Positions 28,275 through 35,623 of a DNA stretch of 64,000 nucleotides are shown one piece after another; within the stretch, counting starts at the first letter, position 1; each line of letters begins with the position of its first letter. The DNA is from Sphingomonas yantingensis (lineage in GTDB: Bacteria; Pseudomonadota; Alphaproteobacteria; Sphingomonadales; Sphingomonadaceae): contig NZ_JACIJJ010000002.1 in the NCBI RefSeq assembly GCF_014199325.1, positions 558,001 through 622,000 on the forward strand, in the 5' to 3' direction. The position numbers and the translations under genes were made by a program. The notes beneath the pieces are model-generated. The model was not told the origin of the DNA, did not search any database, and saw only the letters and a list, made by a program, of their open reading frames with translations.

Positions 28275-29336
28275 TCAGGCGGCCTTGCGCTTCTTGAAGC
28301 GACCACGCGCGACGAGCGCGGCGGCGCCGGCCCCGAACAGGAGCAGCATCGGCGGCGCGGGCACCGGCGTCGGCGGCGTGCCGCCCGACGAACCGGAGGA
28401 GCTGGCGCTCGACGCCGACGACGCGCTGGAGGCCGAGCTGGCGCTCGATGCCGACGAGCCGCTGGAGCCCGACGAGGTGCTCGACCAGCCGCCCGAAGTC
28501 GACCAGCCGCTCGACCCGCTCGACCCCGACGAGGCCGAGGACGCGCTGGAGGCTGAGCTGGCGCTTGATGCGCTAGAGCCGGACGACCCGCTGGAACCCG
28601 AGGACCCGCTGGACCCCGACGAACCGCTTGACCCCGAAGACCCGCTCGATCCCGACGAGCTCGGATGATCGGGCTTGCCCGGCTTGCCGCCCGACGAACC
28701 GCCCGACGAGGCGGAGGACGCCGACGACGCGCTGGAGGCCGAGGAGGCCGACGACGAGGAAGAGGACGACGACACGTTGCCGCTCGACGAACTGGTCGAG
28801 GAGACGTTGCCGCTCGAGGTCGAGCTGGTCGACGACACGCCGCCGGTGGAAGTCGACGAGCCGCCCGACGCCGACGAGGTGGAGCCGCCGCTGGTGCTGG
28901 TCGACCCGCCCGACGAGGTCGAGGAAATGACGATCGAGCCGCCACCGCCGCCGCCCGCGAAACCGCCGCCGAAAAAGCCGCCGCCGAACCCGCCGCCAAA
29001 GCCGCCCGAGCCGCCGACGAAGACCGGACCGCCGCCGCCGCCGCCCGAGATCACGGGCTGCGCGTCGAAGGCGGGGGGCACGGGGATCGGCGCGCCCTGC
29101 GTCGTGACCGTCACGGTCTGCGGCTGGCACTGCGCCGTCTTGGTGATGGTGCGGCGGACGAGCTTCTTGCCCGACCCGGCATAGGCGCGCTGGGCGGCCA
29201 CGCGTTTTTCGACGACGCGCTTCGTCACGACGCGCTCGGTACGGGCGGTTTCGGCAACGTGAACCGCGCCGCCACCGACGATGGCGCCGCCGCAAGTGCA
29301 GGCGCAAAGTTTCGCCAAGGCCATCTTTACCGACAT
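28275..29336 (-). CDS. Ser/Gly/Ala-rich low-complexity surface protein with PEP-CTERM-like tail
   Basis: 353 residues. An N-terminal hydrophobic, cysteine-bearing segment (ALAKLCACTCGGAIVGGG) is followed by a basic region. A glycine run (GGFGGGFGGGFFGGG) leads into about 190 residues made almost only of serine, glycine, alanine and threonine in SSG/SAS/GSS repeats. The end is a PEP-CTERM-like anchor: VPAPP, a hydrophobic helix (MLLLFGAGAAALVA) and a basic tail (RGRFKKRK). PEP-CTERM proteins are processed by exosortases and linked to exopolysaccharide; no exosortase is in view. Start 29336 has an AGAAGAG ribosome site; 29363 is the alternative. Confidence 0.7.
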   Translation of the reverse strand: MSVKMALAKLCACTCGGAIVGGGAVHVAETARTERVVTKRVVEKRVAAQRAYAGSGKKLVRRTITKTAQCQPQTVTVTTQGAPIPVPPAFDAQPVISGGGGGGPVFVGGSGGFGGGFGGGFFGGGFAGGGGGGSIVISSTSSGGSTSTSGGSTSSASGGSSTSTGGVSSTSSTSSGNVSSTSSSSGNVSSSSSSSSASSASSASSASSASSGGSSGGKPGKPDHPSSSGSSGSSGSSGSSGSSGSSGSSGSSGSSASSASSASSASSASSGSSGSSGWSTSGGWSSTSSGSSGSSASSASSASSASSASSASSSGSSGGTPPTPVPAPPMLLLFGAGAAALVARGRFKKRKAA

Positions 29337-29442
29337 ACCGACATCTCTTCTCGTTACCGACACCCGGCGGGCCGTTCATCGGATGAAGCAGCCCTCGAGC
29401 CGCCGATGAGCCCACAGTGCAGAACAAAGAATTAAGTTCAAC

Positions 29443-29514
29443 GACGTTAACCCTGTTCGCGGCGTCCCGGCGCAGGATTCCGCACGCCCCGTCGCGGGAA
29501 TTATGGTTAACGTC
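29443..29514. repeat. 10-bp perfect inverted repeat with TTAA cores
   Basis: GACGTTAACC at 29443-29452 and its exact reverse complement GGTTAACGTC at 29505-29514 are 52 bases apart. Each contains GTTAAC. They could be paired operator half-sites for one regulator in the divergent promoter region. Confidence 0.45.
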
Positions 29515-29646
29515 CGCATACGGGACAGAATGTGCGGACATTACCGGGCGATCGGCGCGGGTTACGGTGAAGGGTCCGTTCACGCCGGCGCAAGCCCGTC
29601 GCGGCTACGCCTCGATTCGCCGATGGGCAGATCGGATTTTGCGCAC

Positions 29647-29675
29647 TTGTAGCGACCCTTAGCCGCTTCTATAGG
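29647..29675 (+). promoter_or_regulatory. probable dksA promoter
   Basis: TTGTAG at 29647-29652 and TATAGG at 29670-29675 with a 17-base spacer, about 75 bases before the dksA start. Confidence 0.5.
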
Positions 29676-29750
29676 CGCAGCCCAAGGCAAGAGGTCCCGG
29701 GCGTAAGCGGCATGGGGGTGTCGCACCGGCTCCCGGTCGTGGAGAGTGGC

Positions 29751-30209
29751 ATGGCGACTGCGTTGGATCGATATGAGAGCGCTGCGGTTCCGGCGGCGAA
29801 TGACCTGATGGGCGGCTATCGGCCGAGCGCCGACGAACCGTTCATGAACGAAAAGCAGCAGGCCTATTTCCGGGCCAAGCTGCTCGCATGGAAAGAAGCG
29901 ATCCTGCGCGAGGCGCAGGTGACGCTCGGCCAGCTCCAGATCGATTCGCTGCGCGAGGCGGACCTGACCGACCGCGCGTCGAGCGAGACCGACTGGTCGA
30001 TCGAACTGCGCACCCGCGACCGCCAGCGCAAGCTCATCTCCAAGATCGAGGCGGCGCTGCGCCGCATCGACGAGGGCGAATACGGCTATTGCGAAGTGAC
30101 CGGCGAGCCGATCAGCCTGGCTCGGCTGGAGGCGCGGCCGATCGCGACGATGACCGTCGAGGCGCAGGAGCGGCACGAGCGCAACGAGAAGGTCTCGCGC
30201 GAGGAATAA
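29751..30209 (+). CDS. dksA: RNA polymerase-binding transcription factor DksA
   Basis: 152 residues. The long coiled coil carries the tip motif DLTDRAS (71-77), which reaches the polymerase active site. The zinc-finger region GYCEVTGEPISLARLEARP keeps only one of four usual cysteines (C114), as in the cysteine-poor DksA class that needs no zinc. It acts with ppGpp in the stringent response. Start 29751 has a GGAGAG ribosome site; the upstream ATG at 29712 is less likely. Confidence 0.95.
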   Translation: MATALDRYESAAVPAANDLMGGYRPSADEPFMNEKQQAYFRAKLLAWKEAILREAQVTLGQLQIDSLREADLTDRASSETDWSIELRTRDRQRKLISKIEAALRRIDEGEYGYCEVTGEPISLARLEARPIATMTVEAQERHERNEKVSREE

Positions 30210-30261
30210 GCCCCGGCGGCCGCGCGCCGGGTTAACGCTTTGGATACCCGGCGGCGCGCAA

Positions 30262-30696
30262 ATGTCCGGGCGATTTGCACCCTTTGCCGAGCCCGCCATG
30301 GACCGTTCGCCTGACCGTCCCGTCGTCGATGCAGCTGCCCTGTTGAGCGGCCACGGACGTCACGCGTCCCGCGACAGCCTGCTCCTGACCGCCAAGCTGC
30401 GCATCGGCGATCACGAGGCGGACGTGCGCATCCGCAACCTGTCGGCGGGCGGCCTGATGGCCGAATATCCGCGGGCGGTGTCGCTGGGCGAGCGGCTGGA
30501 AATCGACGTGCGCGGGGTCGGGCCAGTGGCGGGTCGGATTGCCTGGGCGACCGACGGGCGCATCGGCATCGCATTCAACGAGCCGATCGATCCCATGCTC
30601 GCGCGAAAACCCGTGGCGACGCGAAAGCCCGGCGACGAGAACAAGGGGTGGCTGCACGTCTATCCGGCAGCGACGCCGCCGCGCCTCAAGCGCTGA
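30262..30696 (+). CDS. PilZ domain protein
   Basis: 144 residues, cytosolic. A single PilZ domain with the c-di-GMP-type motifs: arginine in HASRDSLLL and the NLSAGG variant of D/NxSxxG. The basic residues before it are fewer than in the RxxxR consensus, so binding may be weak. The start may be 30262 or 30298 (MDRSPDRP); neither has a strong ribosome site. It follows dksA by about 50 bases and could be co-transcribed. Confidence 0.8.
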   Translation: MSGRFAPFAEPAMDRSPDRPVVDAAALLSGHGRHASRDSLLLTAKLRIGDHEADVRIRNLSAGGLMAEYPRAVSLGERLEIDVRGVGPVAGRIAWATDGRIGIAFNEPIDPMLARKPVATRKPGDENKGWLHVYPAATPPRLKR

Positions 30697-30759
30697 GCGG
30701 GTTCCGGGCGGGCCGTTTGGTCCGCTGGTTCGTTGATAACGGAATGGGGTTAGCAAGTG

Positions 30760-30784
30760 GCCGCGCCGCCCCTAGCGGCGCGGC
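30760..30784. terminator. hairpin between PilZ and YdcH-like genes
   Basis: GCCGCGCCGC at 30760-30769 pairs with GCGGCGCGGC at 30775-30784 across a 5-base loop. It lies between converging genes. No T-run is seen. Confidence 0.5.
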
Positions 30785-30795
30785 AGGTCGCGCGA

Positions 30796-30951
30796 TCAGA
30801 TCGCGGCGATCTCTTCCTTCACGCGGAGCTTACGACGCTTCAGGTCGGCCAACAGCGCCTGGTCGGGAAGCGGCCGCTTGACCTCTGCCGAGATCCGGCG
30901 ATCGAGGGTGGCGTGCTTGGCTTCCAGTGCGGTCAGGTGCGAGGTCTGCAT
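30796..30951 (-). CDS. YdcH/DUF465 family small protein
   Basis: 51 residues, predicted two-helix coil: HLTALEAKHATLDRRISAE then LLADLKRRKLRVKEEI. This is the DUF465 pattern. An AAGGAG ribosome site nine bases upstream supports the ATG at 30951. Function is unknown. It is divergent from a second DUF465 gene, and the two share the pattern KKRKLR/KRRKLR. Confidence 0.8.
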   Translation of the reverse strand: MQTSHLTALEAKHATLDRRISAEVKRPLPDQALLADLKRRKLRVKEEIAAI

Positions 30952-31077
30952 TGCTGCGGTCTCCTTGGCTCTGGTTTGGGGGAGGCGGAGTAAACCACCG
31001 ATCGCCCCGGTTGTCGCGATCCAATCGGCGTGCGACACGCCGATGCGAGCGATTTTTCGCGCCCGGCGGTTCGTCGC

Positions 31078-31311
31078 ATGGCCGAGCCGGGGCAGGATGG
31101 GGACGAAGCGCCGATGGACGACGCCGAACTGGGCCGCCGACTCGAGCTGTTGCGCGTCGAGCATCGCGATCTCGACGACTCGATCACCGCGCTGCGCGAG
31201 GCGGGGAGCGTCGACCAGCTCCAACTCGCCCGGCTGAAGAAGCGCAAGCTCCGGCTGCGCGACGAAATCGCGATGATCGAGGACGAGCTGATCCCCGACA
31301 TCATCGCCTGA
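31078..31311 (+). CDS. YdcH/DUF465 family small protein
   Basis: 77 residues from ATG 31078, or 65 from ATG 31114, which is nearer family size. The helix pair is RLELLRVEHRDLDDSI and LARLKKRKLRLRDEIAMIEDEL, followed by a short tail. It is divergent from the other DUF465 gene across about 125 bases. Function is unknown. Confidence 0.8.
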   Translation: MAEPGQDGDEAPMDDAELGRRLELLRVEHRDLDDSITALREAGSVDQLQLARLKKRKLRLRDEIAMIEDELIPDIIA

Positions 31312-31412
31312 CGGGAGCGGCGCTCGCGGGCCGAGCGCCAGTTCGGGACATTGCGCGTTTCTGACCCGAATCGGACATTTTCTCGAACGCTCAGCTATGG
31401 CATCGAGGGCAA

Positions 31413-31871
31413 ATGCAGGGGGAAGCCGCCGTCCGTTTCGAACGCCGTCTGATCGACTCGCTCTATACCGAGGCGATGGTGCTGGCCGACGAGGCGCGTG
31501 ACTATTTCGACGAATCCGGGCGCGCCGATCGCGACGGCCTCGCGCCGCTGACGCGCGTCGCCTTTTCGTGCGAGTCGCTCAAGATCACGACGCGGCTGAT
31601 GCACGTCATCGCCTGGCTGCTGACGCAGCGAGCGGTGATGGCGGGCGAGATGTCGCTGGGCGATGCGCTCGACGGCTCGAGGCGGCTGGGCGACGCGCCG
31701 GCGAGCGAGGGGGGGGTGATCGAGACGCTGCCTTCGCGCGCGCAGACACTCGTCGCCTCGAGCAGCCGCCTGCATGCGCGAGTCGCGCAACTCGACCGTG
31801 CGCAGGCCGGCGCGATGCCTGCCGCCAGCCCCGCACGCATGATGTTCGAGCGGCTGTCGAGCGCGTTCTAG
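31413..31871 (+). CDS. DUF1465 / RcdA-like protein
   Basis: 152 residues, all-helical. It matches the alphaproteobacterial DUF1465 family: YTEAMVLADEARDYFDE, then LTRVAFSCESLKITTRLMHVIAWLL. In Caulobacter, RcdA is an adaptor that helps ClpXP destroy the cell-cycle regulator CtrA. The assignment is to the family; the adaptor role here is inferred. Confidence 0.82.
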   Translation: MQGEAAVRFERRLIDSLYTEAMVLADEARDYFDESGRADRDGLAPLTRVAFSCESLKITTRLMHVIAWLLTQRAVMAGEMSLGDALDGSRRLGDAPASEGGVIETLPSRAQTLVASSSRLHARVAQLDRAQAGAMPAASPARMMFERLSSAF

Positions 31872-32002
31872 GCGCCGGATTACAGGCTTAGACGTTCGCC
31901 CGTGGACCGACATATCGTGTAATTACGGAGGGATAGGCGAGCCGCCTATTCATGACTTGGCAAGGACGATCCAGCAAATCCGGACGTCGAAAGGACCAGG
32001 TC

Positions 32003-32161
32003 GTGAAGAGACTTTTCAGGGATACGAAGGCCGCGACTGCGATCGAATACGGCCTGATCGCCGCGTTGATTGCGGTTGCGGCGATTGCAGCGATGCAAGG
32101 TCTTGGCAATTCGCTCAAGGCGACGTTCGACAACGTGGCGTCGAACATGAAGACGACATGA
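32003..32161 (+). CDS. Flp/Fap-type pilin subunit
   Basis: 52 residues from GTG 32003, chosen for the AAGGA ribosome site eight bases upstream and for family length. A short basic leader (KRLFRDTKA) precedes the type IVb pilin core ATAIEYGLIAALIAV with the conserved Glu at +5. The residue before the predicted cleavage point is alanine, where glycine is usual. It would form Tad/Flp pili used for surface adhesion; no tad machinery lies in the window. Confidence 0.88.
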   Translation: MKRLFRDTKAATAIEYGLIAALIAVAAIAAMQGLGNSLKATFDNVASNMKTT

Positions 32162-32264
32162 TTTACGAGCTACCTTAGGCCTTCCGGGTCGATGAACGTC
32201 AGGGATGCTGCATTCGGGTAGCGGCTTCGCTATCGCGGCGCTTCGAACCCGACCCGGAGCGACG

Positions 32265-32612
32265 ATGACGATCACCCTCTACGGCATTCCCAATTGCGAC
32301 ACCGTCAAGAAGGCGCGGGCTTGGCTCAATGCCGCCGGGATCGCGTACGACTTTCACGACTACAAGAAGGCGGGGGCCGATCCCGATCGCCTGCGCGGCT
32401 GGGTGAAGCGGGTCGGGTGGGAGAAGCTCGTCAACCGCGCCGGCACCACGTTCCGCAAGCTGCCCGAGGGCGAGCGCGCGATCGCCGATGCCGATGCGGC
32501 AGTCGCGCTGATGGCGGCGCATCCGTCGCTCATCAAGCGGCCGGTGGTCGAGCATGACGGCGGGCTGCTGGTCGGGTTCAGGCCCGACGAGTGGCAGGCG
32601 GCGCTGGCTTAA
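32265..32612 (+). CDS. Spx/ArsC-like protein (YffB type)
   Basis: 115 residues, thioredoxin-like fold. The single catalytic-type cysteine is in YGIPNCDTVKKARAWL, with later LIKRPVVEHDG typical of ArsC/Spx/YffB proteins. It lacks the extra features of true arsenate reductases, so glutathione-linked redox chemistry is more likely. It overlaps the converging gene by 4 bases. Confidence 0.85.
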   Translation: MTITLYGIPNCDTVKKARAWLNAAGIAYDFHDYKKAGADPDRLRGWVKRVGWEKLVNRAGTTFRKLPEGERAIADADAAVALMAAHPSLIKRPVVEHDGGLLVGFRPDEWQAALA

Positions 32613-33283
32613 CGCGCATCCTCGGCCGGGAGCCCGCGGATCTCGTTTTCCAGCACCGATCCCTTGGTCTTTTCGGGAACGTTGTGGTTTTCCGCCGACG
32701 GGTCCTTAGCCCAGAGCTGTTCGCCGGTCAGGCCGATCACCGTCACCCGGCCGGGATTGAGCGGGATCAGTGACAGCGTGAAGCTGCGCGGCTTCTTCAT
32801 GAGCTTGCGATCCTCGACGACCGTAAGGCCGGCGCGGCGGGCGACCTCCGCCACGAAATGCACGCAGTTGCGCTTGTTGAGGCTCCAGCGCGCGTCGTTC
32901 CAATCGGCGGCCTGGTCGACGATCGCCTGATATTGCGCGTCGCTGATCTCGAGCTCGAACTGCGCGGTGCTGGGGCGCATATATTGCTTCGAGGTGATGT
33001 CGACATGCGCCGGGACCGCCGCGAACAGCGCGATCGGCGAGACGCTGTTCAGCGTGAAGCCGTAGCTGGTGTCGACCGGCGCGCCGGTGGCGTCGAGCGT
33101 GCCCTTCAGCGTCACGAACGCATGGGGAAAGTATTTCCCCGAATCGCGCGACCAGAAGAACAGTCGCACCTTCGCCTCGGCCGCGACCGGGACAAGGGTG
33201 AGAAGCAGTGCGAGCGCCAGACCGATCGTTTTCGCAAGTCGAGCCACGGACACGCCCCCATACCAAAGCTGTACCATCCGCAC
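32609..33283 (-). CDS. exported protein with papain-like Cys/His residues
   Basis: Up to 224 residues. A signal peptide ends at AEAK. The mature part has a conserved histidine (YFPHAFVTLKG) and cysteine (NKRNCVHFVAEVARRAGL) in the order and spacing seen in permuted papain-like/LRAT-type folds. I do not recognise the exact family. The true start may be a GTG at 33253 or 33247. It converges on the ArsC-like gene. Confidence 0.6.
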   Translation of the reverse strand: MRMVQLWYGGVSVARLAKTIGLALALLLTLVPVAAEAKVRLFFWSRDSGKYFPHAFVTLKGTLDATGAPVDTSYGFTLNSVSPIALFAAVPAHVDITSKQYMRPSTAQFELEISDAQYQAIVDQAADWNDARWSLNKRNCVHFVAEVARRAGLTVVEDRKLMKKPRSFTLSLIPLNPGRVTVIGLTGEQLWAKDPSAENHNVPEKTKGSVLENEIRGLPAEDAR

Positions 33284-33380
33284 CGATGGACTAGTCTGTA
33301 CCCGTACGTCGCCCCGCCGGGTGCTGCAATCGGATAGGGCGGGGGTACGCGGACGGGCGCTGGGAGCGAGGGAGGACCGA

Positions 33381-33821
33381 TTGGCAAGCTATATTCGACA
33401 GGCGCCGCCGCGCTGGCTGACGATCGTCGCGGCGCTGCTCCTGCTGTTCGGCGCGGCCGGGCTGTTCGCCTTTTACGGCGACGTGACAATGAACGAGTCG
33501 CGGCTGGCGGCGATGCCGGCCTGGGATCGCACATTCTTCGCGACTCGGCCGGGCTGGTTCATATGGGTTTACGGCACGGCGGTATGGACAGGCTTCTTCG
33601 GCGCGATCGCGCTGCTGCTCCGACGGCGGATCGCGCGGCCGCTCTATATCGTCTCGCTAGTCGCGGTGGTGGTGCAGTTCGGGTGGGTGTTCGCGGCGAC
33701 CGATCTGATTGCAGTGAAGGGCGCGGCGACAGTGGTGCCGTTTCCGATCGTAATCCTCGGCGTGACGATCCTCGGCCTCGGCATCGCGACGCGCGGCATC
33801 CGGCGGGGCTGGCTTCGGTAA
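33381..33821 (+). CDS. four-helix inner-membrane protein of unknown function
   Basis: 146 residues. The TTG at 33381 is chosen because GGAGGA sits just upstream. Four hydrophobic segments: [56 protein letters not shown], and the last near [16 protein letters not shown]. It resembles small sugar-export or DoxX-like membrane proteins only in general shape. Function is unknown. Confidence 0.72.
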   Translation: MASYIRQAPPRWLTIVAALLLLFGAAGLFAFYGDVTMNESRLAAMPAWDRTFFATRPGWFIWVYGTAVWTGFFGAIALLLRRRIARPLYIVSLVAVVVQFGWVFAATDLIAVKGAATVVPFPIVILGVTILGLGIATRGIRRGWLR

Positions 33822-33864
33822 GCGGGCTTTCCACGCGGGCGCCGCGGGGGTAGAGCGCGCGCCC

Positions 33865-34740
33865 ATGTCCACGACGTTCACGCTCGATACGGCGACGAGC
33901 CGCGCCAACCCGACGCCCGCGCCGATGCGACGGCTGACGGTGCCCGCGATCCAGCGGCGCAAGGGCGGCGAGCCGATCGTGATGCTGACGGCGTACACGG
34001 CGCGGATGGCGCAGCTGCTCGACGCGCATTGCGACATGCTGCTGGTCGGCGACAGCCTGGGGCAGGTGATCTACGGCCTGCCGTCCACGCTGTCGGTCAC
34101 GCTCGACATGATGATCGCGCACGGCGCCGCGGTGGTGCGCGGCAGCTATCACGCGGTGGTCGTCATCGACATGCCCTTCGGCAGCTACGAGGCCTCGCCC
34201 CAGGCGGCGTTCGCGAGCGCGGCTCGGGTCATGGCGGAAACCGGCGCGGCGGCGGTGAAGCTCGAGGGGGGCGAGGCGATGGCCGAGACCGTCGCGTTCC
34301 TCACCCGGCGCGGCATCCCCGTCGTCGGCCATGTCGGCCTGACGCCGCAGGCGGTCAACGCGCTCGGTGGCTATGGCGCGCGCGGCAAGAGCGAGGCCGA
34401 GCAGGCCAAGATCCTCGCCGATGCAAAGGCGATCGCCGATGCCGGCGCCTTCGCGCTGGTGGTCGAGGGGGTGGTCGAGCCGCTGGCCCAAGCGATCACT
34501 GCCGCGGTCGCCTGCCCGGTCATCGGCATCGGCGCGTCCGCCGACTGCGACGGTCAGGTGCTCGTGACCGAGGACATGCTCGGCCTGTTTGACCGCACCG
34601 CGCGGTTCGTGAAGAAGTACGACGACATGGCCGGCCGCATTTCCGCCGCGGTGGAAACGTACGCGGACGAAGTGCGGTCGCGGGCGTTTCCGGGGTCGGA
34701 CCAACTCTATCCGGCCGAGGTGGCGAAGACGCAGACCTGA
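33865..34740 (+). CDS. panB: 3-methyl-2-oxobutanoate hydroxymethyltransferase
   Basis: 291 residues. It is a (beta/alpha)8 enzyme: [27 protein letters not shown] (metal-binding aspartate), [14 protein letters not shown], and VKLEGG. It transfers a hydroxymethyl group to 2-oxoisovalerate, the first step of pantothenate and CoA synthesis. No panC is adjacent. A 29-bp palindromic element follows it. Confidence 0.96.
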   Translation: MSTTFTLDTATSRANPTPAPMRRLTVPAIQRRKGGEPIVMLTAYTARMAQLLDAHCDMLLVGDSLGQVIYGLPSTLSVTLDMMIAHGAAVVRGSYHAVVVIDMPFGSYEASPQAAFASAARVMAETGAAAVKLEGGEAMAETVAFLTRRGIPVVGHVGLTPQAVNALGGYGARGKSEAEQAKILADAKAIADAGAFALVVEGVVEPLAQAITAAVACPVIGIGASADCDGQVLVTEDMLGLFDRTARFVKKYDDMAGRISAAVETYADEVRSRAFPGSDQLYPAEVAKTQT

Positions 34741-34753
34741 CAGGCCTTTTCCT

Positions 34754-34829
34754 TCACCCCGGACTTGATCCGGGGTCCCGCTGCCTTGGAAGAAGGAAGA
34801 AGCGGGACCCCGGATCAAGTCCGGGGTGA
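34754..34829. repeat. palindromic element A, 29-bp perfect arms
   Basis: 34754-34782 is the exact reverse complement of 34801-34829, with an 18-base loop. Each arm carries the palindromic core CCCCGGACTTGATCCGGGG. It lies between panB and the YfgM-like gene. The same core style recurs at 44021-44122, so it is a repeated intergenic element and not just a gene-specific terminator. Confidence 0.85.
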
Positions 34830-34918
34830 CGAATAGGATGGATGTTCCTTTCCACCCCATTTCGTTTCACGCGCGTCGCCGCTAAGGTCCGCCGCCGCAC
34901 GATCCCACGGAGTTTCAC

Positions 34919-35623
34919 TTGGCGCTTACCCCCGAGAACAATGCGGTCTTCATGCGCGAGGTCGACGAGGAGCTGCGCCGTGAGCGGCTGACCAGCTTCT
35001 GGACGCGCTACGGCCGGTGGCTGATCGTCGCGATCGTGCTGGCGCTCGTCGCGCTTGGCGGCTGGTTCTACTGGCAGCACCGTCAGACCGTGAAGGCGGG
35101 CGAAGAGGGCGTCGCCTATGCCAAGGCGCTCGAGGATCTGGGCGCCAACAAGCCGACCGCAGCGAAGGCGGCGCTCGCCGAACTCGCCAAGAGCGACAGC
35201 GAGGGCTATGCGGCGATGGCCCGCTTCGTCGAGGGCGACGTGGCGCTCCAGGCCAACGACCTGAAGGGTGCGGCCGCCAAGTTCGCGGCGATCGCCGCCG
35301 ACACCAGGCTCGACCAGCCCTATCGTGACCTGGCGCTCGTCCGCCAGACCGCGGCCGAATACGACACGCTTCCGCCCGCCAAGGTGGTCGAGCGGCTCGG
35401 CGGCCTCGCGACCAAGGATAGCCCGTGGTTCGGCAGCGCCGGCGAGATGGTCGGCGTCGCCTATATCCGCATGAACAAGCGCGCCGAGGCGGGGCGCCTG
35501 TTCGGCGAGATCGCCGGCACCGAAAGCGTGCCGCAGACCATTCGTCAACGCGCGGTTCAGCTCGCAGGCGTACTCGGCGTCGATGCCGTGACCCAGGACC
35601 AGGAAAAGAAGAAAGCCGAATGA
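34919..35623 (+). CDS. YfgM-like TPR membrane protein (ancillary Sec translocon subunit)
   Basis: 234 residues. A short charged N-terminus is followed by one membrane helix (WLIVAIVLALVALGGWFYW) and a periplasmic TPR-like domain, the layout of YfgM, which links the Sec translocon to periplasmic chaperones. It starts with TTG (CGGAG upstream) and overlaps the bamB start (ATGA), the same neighbour as in E. coli (yfgM-bamB-der). Confidence 0.85.
   Translation: MALTPENNAVFMREVDEELRRERLTSFWTRYGRWLIVAIVLALVALGGWFYWQHRQTVKAGEEGVAYAKALEDLGANKPTAAKAALAELAKSDSEGYAAMARFVEGDVALQANDLKGAAAKFAAIAADTRLDQPYRDLALVRQTAAEYDTLPPAKVVERLGGLATKDSPWFGSAGEMVGVAYIRMNKRAEAGRLFGEIAGTESVPQTIRQRAVQLAGVLGVDAVTQDQEKKKAE

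Larger units (their letters stand above)
29337..29750. other. 414-base gap holding divergent promoters
   Basis: No gene is seen here. It separates the minus-strand PEP-CTERM-like gene from plus-strand dksA. It is AT-richer than its surroundings around 29430-29520 and contains a perfect inverted repeat and a good dksA promoter, both listed separately. Confidence 0.6.

Noticed and set aside
28380-28950. Dense short repeats resembling a CRISPR array or minisatellite
   Set aside because: The repeats are in-frame codons of the Ser/Gly-rich protein; there are no regular unique spacers or constant repeat length.
29430-29514. CtrA-type sites (TTAA, 7 bases, TTAA)
   Set aside because: The nearby TTAA pairs have the wrong spacing; only the long-range inverted repeat is kept.
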